Below are positions 35,309-44,465 of a stretch of 64,000 bases of DNA, piece by piece. The DNA comes from Bremerella volcania (lineage in GTDB: Bacteria > Planctomycetota > Planctomycetia > Pirellulales > Pirellulaceae): the NCBI RefSeq assembly GCF_007748115.1, contig NZ_CP036289.1, positions 372,001-436,000 of the forward strand. Reading direction: 5' to 3'. The notes below the pieces were generated by a model. That model was not told where the DNA came from. It searched no databases and saw only the letters and a list, made by a program, of their open reading frames with translations. Each line of letters opens with the position of its first letter. Within the stretch, counting starts at the first letter, position 1. The position numbers and the translations under genes were made by a program.

Positions 35309-36199
35309 ATGAACCACCAAGACAAAGATGCCCTGCAGCAGCGGCTGTTTAAGCACGTCGACTGCTTGGCTGGTCTGATTGGACCGCGCTGTTTTCAGCG
35401 GGCTGGCTCGATGGATGCCGCGATGGGTTACCTGCGTCAGCAGTGGTCGGAGATGGGGTACGCGATCACCGAGGAACCTTACAACGCAATGTCGGACGTC
35501 GCCACCAATTTCGTGGTCGAAACCCCGGGCACCAGCCGCGCCGAGGAGATCATCGTGCTGGGAGGCCATTACGACACGGTTCTGTCGACGCCTGGTGCCG
35601 ACGACAATGCTTCCGCCGTGGCGGTACTGCTGGAGGTCAGTCGGCTGCTGAAAGACCATGTCGGCAAGCGAACGGCGCGGTACGTCGCGTTTGCCTGTGA
35701 AGAGCCCCCCTATTTCAACCTAGACGAAATGGGCAGCCAGCATCATGCGCGCACGGCAAGAGAGCGCGGCGACAAGATTGTCGGGATGCTGTGTCTGGAG
35801 ATGGTGGGGTACTTTCAAGATGAGCCGGGTTCGCAGCCCTACCCCGAGGAAATCCCCAAGTGGCTGACCTGGCCGCTGCCCAGACGGGGCAACTTTCTAA
35901 CGGCGCTGGGAAACCTGGCTTCGTGGAAGCTGGCGTATCAGTTTCACCGCGGCTTCCAACGCGGTTCGCGGTTGCCGCTGTGGACGTTGCCGCTGCCGGA
36001 CAAGTTCGAATTCATCTTTTTGAGTGACAACCGCGCCTTTTGGGAACAAGGTTATCCGGCACTGATGCTGACCGATACGGCCTTCGTGCGGAACCCCAAC
36101 TATCACCAGGCGAGCGATACGCCGGACACGCTCGACTACCGGCGCATGGCCGAAGTGGCCCTCGGCGTTGCATCTGCCATGAAGCGGCTTTTAAAATAG
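35309..36199 (+). CDS. M28 family metallopeptidase
   Basis: This 296-residue protein is a co-catalytic zinc peptidase of family M28. Metal ligands are visible: His87 and Asp89 in GGHYDTV, Asp98 in PGADDNASAVAVLLE, the Glu pair in FACEEPPYF, and the C-terminal His of NPNYHQASDTPDTLDY. There is no obvious signal peptide, unlike most M28 aminopeptidases, so it may be cytosolic. The residues around the metal bridge look complete, so it should be active; substrate is unknown. The next gene starts 55 bp further on. Confidence 0.93.
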   Translation: MNHQDKDALQQRLFKHVDCLAGLIGPRCFQRAGSMDAAMGYLRQQWSEMGYAITEEPYNAMSDVATNFVVETPGTSRAEEIIVLGGHYDTVLSTPGADDNASAVAVLLEVSRLLKDHVGKRTARYVAFACEEPPYFNLDEMGSQHHARTARERGDKIVGMLCLEMVGYFQDEPGSQPYPEEIPKWLTWPLPRRGNFLTALGNLASWKLAYQFHRGFQRGSRLPLWTLPLPDKFEFIFLSDNRAFWEQGYPALMLTDTAFVRNPNYHQASDTPDTLDYRRMAEVALGVASAMKRLLK

Positions 36200-36254
36200 A
36201 GAACGCTTCGGCCAGTTAGTAAACCCAGGCAAGCTCGACAGGGGCGGCAATTTC

Positions 36255-36758
36255 GTGGATTCGACCGTTAAGTCCATCCAGCTGGAAACGGCTGGACTGG
36301 GGATCATTTTCTATTCTCCCCACAATGCTGCGCACATTGAACCGGGGGACGACTACTTAAGTGTCCACTATACGAACGTGCCGGACGTGCGACGGCACGT
36401 ACGGGCCGGCTCGATCGTCGGCTTTTGCACCGGCACGCCAGGCACGTTTCGATTGCGCGTGCAGCGCGGCAAACCGGCGATGTGTGCCGAGCAACACGAG
36501 TTCAGCCTGACGCTTCCCTTCCGCTGTATCGGCGGAAAGGTTTGCTTTCGCGACCTTTACGACTTGATGGACTGGAACGTCGAATGCCCCGAACAGCAAA
36601 CGTTGCTGCTGCGCGACGGCGCTTACAAGGTGATGGTTCGCTCGAACACGCCTCCGTCAGGCGTTCTGGGTGACAATCAGCTGATTGATTTCTACTTCCA
36701 ACGAGTCGATGAACTGCCCGATATTCCGCACCGGGGCTCTCCCTATCTGTGCCCCTAG
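36255..36758 (+). CDS. Hypothetical protein
   Basis: A GTG start gives 167 residues with no signal peptide. The protein is rich in beta-strand-like segments (LGIIFYSPHNAAHIEPGDDY, GSIVGFCTGTPGTFRLRV) and ends in DIPHRGSPYLCP. It contains six cysteines spread over the length. I do not recognise the family. It follows the M28 peptidase in the same direction and may share its transcript. Confidence 0.72.
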   Translation: MDSTVKSIQLETAGLGIIFYSPHNAAHIEPGDDYLSVHYTNVPDVRRHVRAGSIVGFCTGTPGTFRLRVQRGKPAMCAEQHEFSLTLPFRCIGGKVCFRDLYDLMDWNVECPEQQTLLLRDGAYKVMVRSNTPPSGVLGDNQLIDFYFQRVDELPDIPHRGSPYLCP

Positions 36759-36992
36759 CCCCGCTTAACACCGGCAGTTGATCGCTTGCGAACCCATCGG
36801 TTTGCTACTGGCTGACGCCTATCGCGCAATTGATCGGCAAATGTTGGCGAGGGGACTTTCCTTGCCGCCAGTTGCGCCTAGTGTTGGTCTTAAGGAATTC
36901 ACCTTACCCCAAGCATCGTCCGCCGGCCTGTTGGATGGACGCCGTGACGATGCCCTAGCACCCTTTTTTCATGCACCTACGGAGGGATTTTC

Positions 36993-37250
36993 ATGGTCCG
37001 AGCGTTGCTTATGACCGTCGCGCTTTTGGTTGGTTTGTCGATGGTTTCGGTGAGCGAAGCAGGTTGGCGACATCGCCGTTGCGGCAATTACCACTATCGG
37101 GGATGTGCCACCACCTATCACGGAAGCTACTACCACGGCGGCTGTTACGACAACCCCTACTACGGTAGCTATTCAAGCGGCTGCTCCTCGTGCGGCGGAG
37201 CAAGTTATCATGCCCCCAGCACCGGCTGCGCCAGCGGAGTTTGCCGTTAA
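36993..37250 (+). CDS. Small secreted Gly/Tyr/Cys-rich protein 1
   Basis: This 85-residue protein has a strong ribosome binding site (CGGAGGGATTTTC) and a signal peptide (MVRALLMTVALLVGL, cleavage near SEAGW). The mature part is rich in His, Tyr, Gly and Cys (eleven Cys in about 60 residues), suggesting a disulphide-stabilised or metal-binding surface peptide. It is the first of three small secreted proteins in a row that share the start M-x-R-x-L-(L/M) and aromatic composition. A perfect terminator follows. Confidence 0.8.
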   Translation: MVRALLMTVALLVGLSMVSVSEAGWRHRRCGNYHYRGCATTYHGSYYHGGCYDNPYYGSYSSGCSSCGGASYHAPSTGCASGVCR

Positions 37251-37273
37251 GCCGAACCACGAATCAGCATCAT

Positions 37274-37312
37274 GAAGACACCGCGCCGGTCATGCATCGG
37301 CGCGGTGTCTTT
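37274..37312 (+). terminator. Terminator after small secreted protein 1
   Basis: AAGACACCGCGCCG and CGGCGCGGTGTCTT form a 14-bp stem with a 9-nt loop, followed by TCTTG. Confidence 0.85.
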
Positions 37313-37435
37313 CTTGATAAGCGACCGCCAACGCAGAATTGAGAACTTGTTGCTTCTCTCTCGAGTCGACGACGGTAACAATGACAAGGAGGGAGTTACC
37401 CACTGGTCTTCCTGGCTTCTCAGAGGAGTAAAGCC

Positions 37436-37768
37436 ATGTTTCGTACGCTGCTGCTGGCCGCTGTTCTTATCGGCGGGATGATGTTCGTTTCCACCTCGCG
37501 GGCCGATGCTGGTGGTCGCCGTTATTATCGACCCTACGTCGCTAACTACGGCTACTACAACTACCCCGGCCGCGTCACCGCCTATTACGGCGGTCCCTAC
37601 TACCGTAGTCACTATTACGGGCCAGCCTATGGCGCCCCGGGATACTACTACGGGCCGCGCTATTACTACCGACCTGTGTCGACCTATCGCTACTACGGCT
37701 ATCCGGGTTACGGATACAGCTACGGTTATGGTTACGGACCCGGCGTGAGCTTCCGCGTTGGCTTCTAA
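37436..37768 (+). CDS. Small secreted Tyr-rich protein 2
   Basis: This 110-residue protein has AGAGGAGTAAAGCC before the ATG and a signal peptide (MFRTLLLAAVLIGGM, cleavage near SRADAG). The mature 85 residues contain more than 30 tyrosines in YYGP and YGY repeats, with Gly and Pro, and no cysteine. Such composition is typical of cross-linkable or matrix proteins, which is inference. The N-terminal region resembles those of its two neighbours, so the three probably arose by duplication with rapid change of the mature part. Confidence 0.8.
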   Translation: MFRTLLLAAVLIGGMMFVSTSRADAGGRRYYRPYVANYGYYNYPGRVTAYYGGPYYRSHYYGPAYGAPGYYYGPRYYYRPVSTYRYYGYPGYGYSYGYGYGPGVSFRVGF

Positions 37769-37796
37769 AGCGGAACAATCACTTTGCCTCACTCAG

Positions 37797-37834
37797 GTGA
37801 CGTTTGTCCTCGGACAGGCGTCACTTTTTCTTGC
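37797..37834 (+). terminator. Terminator after small secreted protein 2
   Basis: GTGACG pairs with CGTCAC, and TGTCC with GGACA inside it, followed by TTTTTCTTG. Confidence 0.75.
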
Positions 37835-38044
37835 GCGGATCGCAGGACGAACTATTAGTTTTCCAAATGGTGGTCATTTTGAATCATTAGGGTACTAAAT
37901 GTCCATTGCTTCACAACTTGAAATCCGGCTTCTTTTTCGCGAAACCAGGAAATTTCTCGGGTAATTCGATATAGTTCGAGCAGTTCTCGACAGAGCTATG
38001 CAGGGGAACGTTACCAGTTTTTACGAGTTCCTAAGGAGAATGAG

Positions 38045-38287
38045 ATGATTCGCACGTTGATGCTGACGGCTGTTCTCGCTGCTACCATGATGCTTGCTTC
38101 TACGGCCCAAGCCGGCTGGGGGCGAGCGCCCCATTATCGAAATGTCAGCCAACACCCGCATGCCACAACCCATGACTACTACACCGGACGTTACATTTCG
38201 CCCTATCACGGCGGATATCGCGGCTTCGGTTTCGGCGGATATGGCTACGGCACCGGCTTTGGTCCTGACTTCCGAGCAGGAAGCTAA
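38045..38287 (+). CDS. Small secreted Gly/Tyr-rich protein 3
   Basis: This 80-residue protein has CTAAGGAGAATGAG upstream of the ATG and a signal peptide (MIRTLMLTAVLAATMM, cleavage near TAQAG). The mature part is rich in Gly, Tyr, His and Phe (YHGGYRGFGFGGYGYGTG), with no cysteine. Together with the two preceding genes it forms a cluster of small surface-type proteins, each with its own terminator, so each is its own transcription unit. Confidence 0.8.
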   Translation: MIRTLMLTAVLAATMMLASTAQAGWGRAPHYRNVSQHPHATTHDYYTGRYISPYHGGYRGFGFGGYGYGTGFGPDFRAGS

Positions 38288-38315
38288 GCCTGACTGGTCG
38301 ATTTCCTATTAAACT

Positions 38316-38345
38316 TCGCACCATGGGACTTTGCTCATGGTGCGT
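38316..38345 (+). terminator. Terminator after small secreted protein 3
   Basis: CGCACCATG and CATGGTGCG form a 9-bp stem with a 10-nt loop, followed by TTCTCTTG. It lies 28 bp past the stop and before the convergent metallopeptidase gene. Confidence 0.8.
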
Positions 38346-38354
38346 TCTCTTGCG

Positions 38355-39785
38355 CTAGGGGGTCGGTCGCACTGCTTGAACCGTGATGATGTTGCCTCCC
38401 TGGTCGATCACCTTGGCCTGGAGCCGAACCTCTTTCTTCCCGGCCTCCACTTTGAGTTCCAGCTTGCGCTGGTCTTCGTCTTCGGTTCCCTCTAGCTGCT
38501 CTCCGCCGACAACGCTTCCGCGGACGTCGTCGTAGTAGAGGACTGCCTTCACGCCGCGATCATCTTTGGCTTGGATGCTTACCTGGTAGACGTTCGGTTT
38601 GTCGGTTGGTTCAAGTTGAACTTCGAGTTGAGGTGCTGCGTTGTCAGTGAGGTCGACATCGGGATTCAGCAGCCGCGACGATGCCAGGATATTGGCATTG
38701 GCATCGGAGAAGCGTGCCCTGCCCGAGACCGGCGTCTTGGGGTTGAGGTTCTCCTTCATCTTCCGAAACCCATTGCCCATGATGTAGTGACGATCGTCGC
38801 GTTGATCGTGCGGCAAGCCTAACGCGTGTCCCACTTCATGAATCACGGCACCGAAGCCGTCCTCGATAAACTCGAACCGTGGCGAGTCAGGTCGGCCATT
38901 GCCCAGCGCCGTGCGTCCTTCGATCGGCGTGCGATCTTGAAAGAGCTTTTCCTGCTCGGCAACCGTGGTCGCGCAGAACATATCTTGCAAGACCCACGCC
39001 GAGAAGTTCGCCGTTCCCCCATCGGCCGAACGCCAGCCTCCCAAGGCGATGCCGCCGGGCCATTCAAATACGTGCGGGCCTTCGTCGTAAGTTTCGGCGA
39101 AGGTGATCACCAGGTGCGTCGACTCCGAGCCGATACTCCGCGGGATCTCAGGCTTCAGCTGTCGCAACTGAAAGTACGGATCGTAGTTGGGTGCGCCGTT
39201 GTAGTGCTTCGCCGGATGCTTTCCCCGCACTAGGTGCACGATCGGGGTGCCGCTTTCATCGGTTTGAAAGACGAGCCCGCGATCAGGCAGACCGCGACGC
39301 TTGAACTCGTACTTGTAGGTCTCATTCACGAAGTGCATCAACGTGTTGATCTTCTCGCGATAGCCTGGCTTCGGCTCGCGATCGGTCGGCACGAAGTAGA
39401 TCAGGCGCACCTTGTGATCGATCGGCGAGATCTTGGCAAACTCGGGCAAACTGTCGGCCTTGGTCCAATCGCCGGTCACCCACCGCTGATAAGGGCGGCC
39501 GCCGACCGATAACTCGGCTTGCTTGGGCTTCAGCCGAATTTTGATCTGCCGCCCGCGATCGATGATCTCGACGCTGTCTTCCTTGCGCTGCAGCTCTTCG
39601 AAGCGAAGCGAGCTTCCCTTCGCGTCGACCTCTAACCATTTACCGCTGCCGCTATCGATGAAGTAGCTTTGGTTGTCCCCTTGCTTCTTCCACGCAGCAA
39701 TCTCCGCGGCCGGTAGTCCCTCCACGCCAACAAACAACAACATGAGCAGCGGAAACAGAAACGCTTGGGGTAGTCGGCAAGTCAT
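38355..39785 (-). CDS. Secreted metzincin-type zinc metallopeptidase
   Basis: ATG 39785 gives 476 residues with a signal peptide (LFPLLMLLFVGVEGLPAAE). The zinc site HEVGHALGLPH starts at about residue 316 and fits the extended HExxHxxGxxH motif of metzincins, with HYIMGNGFRKM after it as the likely Met-turn. The N-terminal 90 residues form a beta domain (SYFIDSGSGKWLEVDAKG); the C-terminal 120 residues (QLEVQLEPTDKPNVYQVSIQ) look like an Ig-like domain. It may digest extracellular protein. The frame open to 39848 lacks signs of coding. It is convergent with the third small secreted protein gene. Confidence 0.88.
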   Translation of the reverse strand: MTCRLPQAFLFPLLMLLFVGVEGLPAAEIAAWKKQGDNQSYFIDSGSGKWLEVDAKGSSLRFEELQRKEDSVEIIDRGRQIKIRLKPKQAELSVGGRPYQRWVTGDWTKADSLPEFAKISPIDHKVRLIYFVPTDREPKPGYREKINTLMHFVNETYKYEFKRRGLPDRGLVFQTDESGTPIVHLVRGKHPAKHYNGAPNYDPYFQLRQLKPEIPRSIGSESTHLVITFAETYDEGPHVFEWPGGIALGGWRSADGGTANFSAWVLQDMFCATTVAEQEKLFQDRTPIEGRTALGNGRPDSPRFEFIEDGFGAVIHEVGHALGLPHDQRDDRHYIMGNGFRKMKENLNPKTPVSGRARFSDANANILASSRLLNPDVDLTDNAAPQLEVQLEPTDKPNVYQVSIQAKDDRGVKAVLYYDDVRGSVVGGEQLEGTEDEDQRKLELKVEAGKKEVRLQAKVIDQGGNIITVQAVRPTP

Positions 39786-39901
39786 GAGCACACGCAACGA
39801 GAGAACAAGGAGGGAAGACCAGCGACCGAACTCCACTGCCAGCCGCACTTCTGCGTTATTTTATACACGCCGCCAAGCAAGCTGGCAACTTTTTCTGGCG
39901 A

Positions 39902-40930
39902 TCAGCCTCGTTTAGCGGACGTAATCCACAGAAACGGTTTGCCCGCTTCGTCGACTTTCAGGTCGATCCCGAGAAATGCCTGGTAGAGGATGTGATCGAG
40001 AATCTTCTTGTAGAACGTCTTGTCTTTGGGAAAGCGAACGTCAACGTTGGTATCGATATTGTCCTGGGCGATCTTGTAGTGATCGAAGAAAATCGGCGTA
40101 TTCAAACGGGGGCCGATCGCCCCGAGCGCTTTCTCAAGAGGCGTGCGATTGATTTCGACCTCGATGAATTGAAACAAAACCGGGCACGTATCGGCTGGAC
40201 TTTGCTTGAGCGGTTGGCTGACCGGCCATCCATCGTCGCTGGCTGCCATGGGCAGCACATGCAGATTGACGGTGCCGCCGATCTCGCGTTTGGGAACGAC
40301 GATCAAGCCGTGCGCACGAAGCAGGATCGCCATGGCCGTACCGGCGCAGTAGCCGTTGAGTTCGTCCTTCGCTTTGAGCAATTTTACCTGGGCAATCATC
40401 GCCGGAGAGGCACTGAAGTTCAGCCCGGTCAACTCGCGAACCGCCCCCAAGGTTTCGGCCAGCGGCTGGTCCTTCGTGCTAAAATCGAGCGGCTTGGAGA
40501 GCTTCGCCAGGACTTCATTGCGCTCGGCGCGCGTCATGCCGTCACTTTCCGGCTGACGCATCAGTTCGTCTTCGCCACCCACTTTGATGCGCTGAAACCA
40601 CTGCGGCAGTTCACCCAGATTGCGCTTGGTGAAGCGTTTGCCATCGGGCATGTGCAGCGTTTGATCGCGTCCCAGGATGGCCGTCACGCGATACGATTGG
40701 CTACGCCCGAGATTGACTTCCTCGATCCCGACCTTCTCGCCATCGCGGCCCGTGCGCAGCTTGACCGAGTCGGCACCCTTGTCGTTGAGCAGACGAGTCC
40801 ACTCTTGCAGAGCCGTAATCGACAGACCTTTCTCGGTGATCACCTCGAGCGTCACGCGATGATCGGCCCAGGCCGTCGCCGGAAACGCAAAGAGGATCAA
40901 GGTCGTTAATAGCGTGCGCAGTTGAGTCAT
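39902..40930 (-). CDS. Secreted hypothetical protein with secretin/STN-like repeats
   Basis: This 342-residue protein has a signal peptide ([16 protein letters not shown]). Two segments resemble the short N-terminal (STN) domain that precedes secretins and TonB receptors: [20 protein letters not shown] at about 150-170 and [19 protein letters not shown] at about 255-275. Family members with only this pair are common in planctomycetes; the job is unknown, possibly outer-membrane associated. The gene is followed, on the same strand, by the metallopeptidase gene 116 bp on. Confidence 0.78.
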   Translation of the reverse strand: MTQLRTLLTTLILFAFPATAWADHRVTLEVITEKGLSITALQEWTRLLNDKGADSVKLRTGRDGEKVGIEEVNLGRSQSYRVTAILGRDQTLHMPDGKRFTKRNLGELPQWFQRIKVGGEDELMRQPESDGMTRAERNEVLAKLSKPLDFSTKDQPLAETLGAVRELTGLNFSASPAMIAQVKLLKAKDELNGYCAGTAMAILLRAHGLIVVPKREIGGTVNLHVLPMAASDDGWPVSQPLKQSPADTCPVLFQFIEVEINRTPLEKALGAIGPRLNTPIFFDHYKIAQDNIDTNVDVRFPKDKTFYKKILDHILYQAFLGIDLKVDEAGKPFLWITSAKRG

Positions 40931-41152
40931 GCCTGGCTCCGTTTCGGTTCTCGTTCACGACTCAATTGTAGCACTCGCCTGGCGCGCAGCCGGGGAATTG
41001 GCAGAATCGTTACCCTTGGAATTCCCTTACTGGCGGTGTCTAAGTGGTTGCAACGATCCAGGGGAAGGGACAAAATAACCGGTTCTGTGGTTTGCCACAC
41101 TTTTTTATTGACATACCATCGACGCGTTTTTCACCCCTCAAAGGAGCACGGC

Positions 41153-42157
41153 ATGGCCCGCGCAGTCACGATGTTCACCGGCCAGTGGGCCGATATGAAA
41201 CTGGACGATTTGGCCAAGACCATGAAAGGTTTTGGTTTTGACGGTCTCGAATTGGCCTGCTGGGGGGACCACTTTGAAGTGGACCGCGCCGTCACCGAAG
41301 ATGACTACTGCGACAAGAAACGCGAACAACTGGACAAGTACGATCTGGGGTGCTGGTCGATCAGCACGCATCTATGTGGCCAGGCCGTTTGCGACATCAT
41401 CGACGAGCGTCACAAGGCGATCCTGCCTGACTCGGTTTGGGGGGACGGCGATCCGGCCGGTGTGAACGACCGCGCGGCGGAAGCGGTGAAAAACGCTGCC
41501 CGGGCAGCTCAGAAGTTTGGCGTGCCGGTCGTCAACGGTTTCACCGGCAGCAGCATCTGGCACCTGCTTTACAGCTTTCCGCCGGTTCCTCCGAAGATGA
41601 TCGACGACGGCTTCAAGCTGTTCGCCGATCGCTGGAATCCGATCATGGACGTCTTCGGCGAATGCGGCATCAAGTTCGGCCTGGAAGTCCACCCGACCGA
41701 AATCGCGTTCGACATTTACAGCGCCGAGAAGGCCCTTGATGCGATCGGTCACCGCGAAGAGTTCGGCTTCAACTTCGACCCAAGCCATCTGCTGTGGCAA
41801 GGGATCGACCCGGTCGAATTCATTCGCTACTTCCCCGACCGCATCTACCACGTCCACATCAAGGACGCGATCACGACGCTCAACGGCCGTAGCGGCATTC
41901 TGGGCAGCCACATCGACTTCGGCGATCATCGCCGCGGTTGGAACTTCCGCAGCCCTGGCCACGGTGGCGTGAACTTTGAAGAAATCATCCGCGCCTTGAA
42001 TGACATCAAGTACACCGGCCCGCTGAGCATCGAATGGGAAGACAGCGGCATGGATCGTCTGCATGGTGCGGAAGAATCGTGCGAGTTCGTCCGCAGCATC
42101 GACTTCGCCCCCAGCGACGTGGCGTTCGATTCTGCCTTCGACAAAGAAAAGCAGTAA
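41153..42157 (+). CDS. Sugar phosphate isomerase/epimerase family protein
   Basis: ATG 41153 has AAAGGAG 6-7 nt upstream, so it is the start; the frame open from 40922 is ignored. The 334-residue protein is a TIM barrel of the xylose isomerase-like (AP endonuclease 2) superfamily. The metal ligands are probably Glu in [13 protein letters not shown], Asp in [11 protein letters not shown], His in YHVHIKDA and Glu in LSIEWEDSG. Such planctomycete proteins are usually paired with oxidoreductases in inositol or sugar degradation, but no partner is here. The substrate is not identifiable. It ends at a strong terminator. Confidence 0.92.
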   Translation: MARAVTMFTGQWADMKLDDLAKTMKGFGFDGLELACWGDHFEVDRAVTEDDYCDKKREQLDKYDLGCWSISTHLCGQAVCDIIDERHKAILPDSVWGDGDPAGVNDRAAEAVKNAARAAQKFGVPVVNGFTGSSIWHLLYSFPPVPPKMIDDGFKLFADRWNPIMDVFGECGIKFGLEVHPTEIAFDIYSAEKALDAIGHREEFGFNFDPSHLLWQGIDPVEFIRYFPDRIYHVHIKDAITTLNGRSGILGSHIDFGDHRRGWNFRSPGHGGVNFEEIIRALNDIKYTGPLSIEWEDSGMDRLHGAEESCEFVRSIDFAPSDVAFDSAFDKEKQ

Positions 42158-42180
42158 GCAAGCGGAATCCTGGCGTATCT

Positions 42181-42220
42181 TGTCCCCTTCCCGTGCGAGG
42201 GGAGAGAGGGCTAGGGCTAA
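42181..42220. repeat. Dispersed intergenic palindromic repeat, copy 6
   Basis: TGTCCCCTTCCC, then GCGAGGGGAGAGAGGGCTAGGG, the same C/T-rich and G/A-rich arms as copies 1-5. It lies between the isomerase-like gene and its terminator. Confidence 0.65.
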
Positions 42221-42247
42221 TCCTCAAATCGCTACAAACCAAACAAT

Positions 42248-42280
42248 CCGAGCCAGAAGCATAATCCGGCTCGGTTTTTT
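42248..42280 (+). terminator. Terminator after the isomerase-like gene
   Basis: CCGAGCC and GGCTCGG pair around a 13-nt loop, followed by TTTTTT. Confidence 0.88.
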
Positions 42281-42368
42281 CATGCGCCGGGGCCAGAAGT
42301 TGGCAAGGAATCGGGATTGAGGTCACACTAGAGTGTTAGTGACTACCAGATCCTAGCCCTGGAAGTGC

Positions 42369-42539
42369 GACATGTATAATAGCCAGGGGCGTGAGCCCCT
42401 GGTACGAGATCTCCAAAAGCGAGTTCAGCCCCCAACGGGGCGACATAGCCTATGCCGCCCCGTTGGGGCTCGCGATTGATTTATACACCTTTCCAGGGGC
42501 TCGCGCCCCTGGCTATGACATGTCGCCCCGTTGGGGCTG
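42369..42539. repeat. Nested palindromic repeat cluster
   Basis: CCAGGGGC-GTGA-GCCCCTGG (42383-42402) and CCAGGGGCTCGCGCCCCTGG (42493-42512) flank GCCCCAACGGGGCGACATAG and its complement CCGCCCCGTTGGGGCT. The outer halves are also inverted (ACATGTATAATAGCCAGG and GGCTATGACATGT), so the whole 171 bp can fold as one large structure. It is unlike the other repeats of the window and supplies the start region of the next gene. Confidence 0.85.
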
Positions 42540-44406
42540 GGGAACAACCCTTTCCCCAAACATACCCTTGCAACTTACGACCGCTGCCATCCTGATCCTC
42601 TCCGCCGTGACGATGCAAGCCGAAGCGCCGTCGCGGGCAGAGATCGATGCGCGGTTTCAGGCGCAGCTCAGCGAGTTGGCGGCCAAGTGCGACGAGGTGA
42701 AGTTGCCGGAGCAAGCCGAGCTTACCCGCAAGTGGATCGTTCCCCGGTACGGACAGGCAAACCTTTTTTACCTGGTGCCGGAAAGCGATCCGCTTCAGCC
42801 TGACGGTGACGCCTCGCAGTTGGTTCAATTCTGGTATCAGAAGTTTCGTTCCATCCGCAACGAGCATGCCGATGCCCTGTACAAACATGCTCAGGAAATG
42901 CTGATCGCCAAGCAGGGAGCCAAGTCGTATCAAACGCTGCACGAGGTGCTGCGCGAGAACCCCGACCATACCGACGCGCGGCGGATCCTCGGTTATGCCA
43001 ACGTCAACGGAACATGGCGACGCCCAGGCGTGGTGACGCGGGCCAAGCAGCCGCGGTACGAGCATCCCAAGTTCGGCTGGCCGGCCAAAAGCTTCTGGCA
43101 GATCGATACGCCCCACTTTCAAATCATGACCAACCTCAGCGAGGCGGAAGGCCTGAAGCTGGGGGAGCGTCTGGAGATCGTCTATTCGGCCTGGGAACAG
43201 ATGTTCTTTTCGTACTGGAGCAACGAACTGCAGTTGGCCGGGTACTTCGACGGAGGCTCGCCAAGCCCGGTACGCAAGAAGTTTGAAGTCGTGTTGTTCA
43301 AGACGCGCGGCGAATATGTGAATTACCTGGAACAGGTCCAGCCGCGCATCGGCATCACGCTGGGCATCTACCAGTTCGACGAAGAGAAGGTGTACCTCTT
43401 TCACGACGAGAGCGAAGCGGCCCACGCCACCTGGCATCATGAGGTTTCGCATCAGCTGTTTCAGGAGTACCGCAGTGCCTCGAAAGACGTTGGGCTGAAC
43501 TTCAACTTCTGGGCAATCGAAGGGGTGGCGATGTACATGGAGTCGTTGCGGATCTTCGACGGGTACGTCACGCTGGGGGGGATTGATGCGACGCGGCTGC
43601 AGTTTGCTCGCAATCGATACTTTAACGACGACTCTCGTATTTCCTTCGCTGAACTTGTAAGCCTGGGACGCAGTGAACTCCAAAAACGCCCTGACATTGG
43701 TGCCCTCTATAGCGAATCAGCAGGCCGCACCCACTATTACCTCGATTATCCAGAAGACTACGCCCCCGAAAGTCAAAAGTGGCGTGAGCCATTCATTGAG
43801 TATTTGAAAGAGATCTACCTGGGACGTGATACGGTGCACTCCTTAGGGGACAAAGTGGTATACCGAGGACGGATAGGTACCGAGACGTTCTACATGAACT
43901 TTCTCTCAGTCTTCGACGAAGACATCCTGGCTCTGCCCCAAGGCGCGCCAACAACCGACCTGGTACTTGGCAGCATGGATACGATCACCGATGCGGCCCT
44001 CGCGCGGATCGGCACGTTTGAGAAATTGCGTTGGCTGGATCTCACCAAAACGAGCATCACCGATAGCGGTATTGCTCACCTGACTGGCTGCCGTTCGCTG
44101 CGAGATTTGAGTATCGCCACCACCCACATCAGCGACCGCAGCCTGGCGACTGTTGGTAAGCTGAAGACACTGGAAGAACTCGACATCAGTGGTACGCCGG
44201 TCACCGATGCTGGTCTCGCTCATCTAAGTTCGCTATCGAACTTGAAGGTCCTGCGGATGGCGGTCACGCAGATCACCGACGAAGGGCTGTTGAAGCTTGC
44301 CGGCTTGAAAGATCTGGAAATGATCGATGCCCGGCAAACGCGGATCACGCCGCAGGGTGTTGAGCGTCTAAAGCAATCGCTGCCGAAGGTGGTGGTTCAC
44401 CACTAA
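42520..44406 (+). CDS. Secreted DUF1570 metalloprotease-like protein with C-terminal leucine-rich repeats
   Basis: The start is uncertain. ATG 42520 lies inside the palindromic cluster and gives 628 residues with a signal peptide (LQLTTAAILILSAVTMQAEA); TTG 42568 is a shorter alternative. The DUF1570 peptidase-like part carries HEVSH at residues 307-311 (ATWHHEVSHQLFQEYR), a zinc-type HExxH. The last 150 residues have about six leucine-rich repeats of the 24-residue type (SITDSGIAHLTGCRSL, TPVTDAGLAHLSSLSNL, TQITDEGLLKLAGLKDL), a solvent-facing binding surface. The fusion suggests a surface protease with a protein-binding tail. No partner genes are adjacent. Confidence 0.85.
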   Translation: MSPRWGWGTTLSPNIPLQLTTAAILILSAVTMQAEAPSRAEIDARFQAQLSELAAKCDEVKLPEQAELTRKWIVPRYGQANLFYLVPESDPLQPDGDASQLVQFWYQKFRSIRNEHADALYKHAQEMLIAKQGAKSYQTLHEVLRENPDHTDARRILGYANVNGTWRRPGVVTRAKQPRYEHPKFGWPAKSFWQIDTPHFQIMTNLSEAEGLKLGERLEIVYSAWEQMFFSYWSNELQLAGYFDGGSPSPVRKKFEVVLFKTRGEYVNYLEQVQPRIGITLGIYQFDEEKVYLFHDESEAAHATWHHEVSHQLFQEYRSASKDVGLNFNFWAIEGVAMYMESLRIFDGYVTLGGIDATRLQFARNRYFNDDSRISFAELVSLGRSELQKRPDIGALYSESAGRTHYYLDYPEDYAPESQKWREPFIEYLKEIYLGRDTVHSLGDKVVYRGRIGTETFYMNFLSVFDEDILALPQGAPTTDLVLGSMDTITDAALARIGTFEKLRWLDLTKTSITDSGIAHLTGCRSLRDLSIATTHISDRSLATVGKLKTLEELDISGTPVTDAGLAHLSSLSNLKVLRMAVTQITDEGLLKLAGLKDLEMIDARQTRITPQGVERLKQSLPKVVVHH

Positions 44407-44465
44407 GCGGGCCTATAAAATCGATGGCTCCTCCACTTCCCTTCCTTCCTGTTGGAGCCGCGCCG

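Noticed and set aside
42391-42519. Longer N-terminus of the DUF1570-LRR protein from 42391
   Set aside because: This stretch is the palindromic repeat and would put the signal peptide far from the start.
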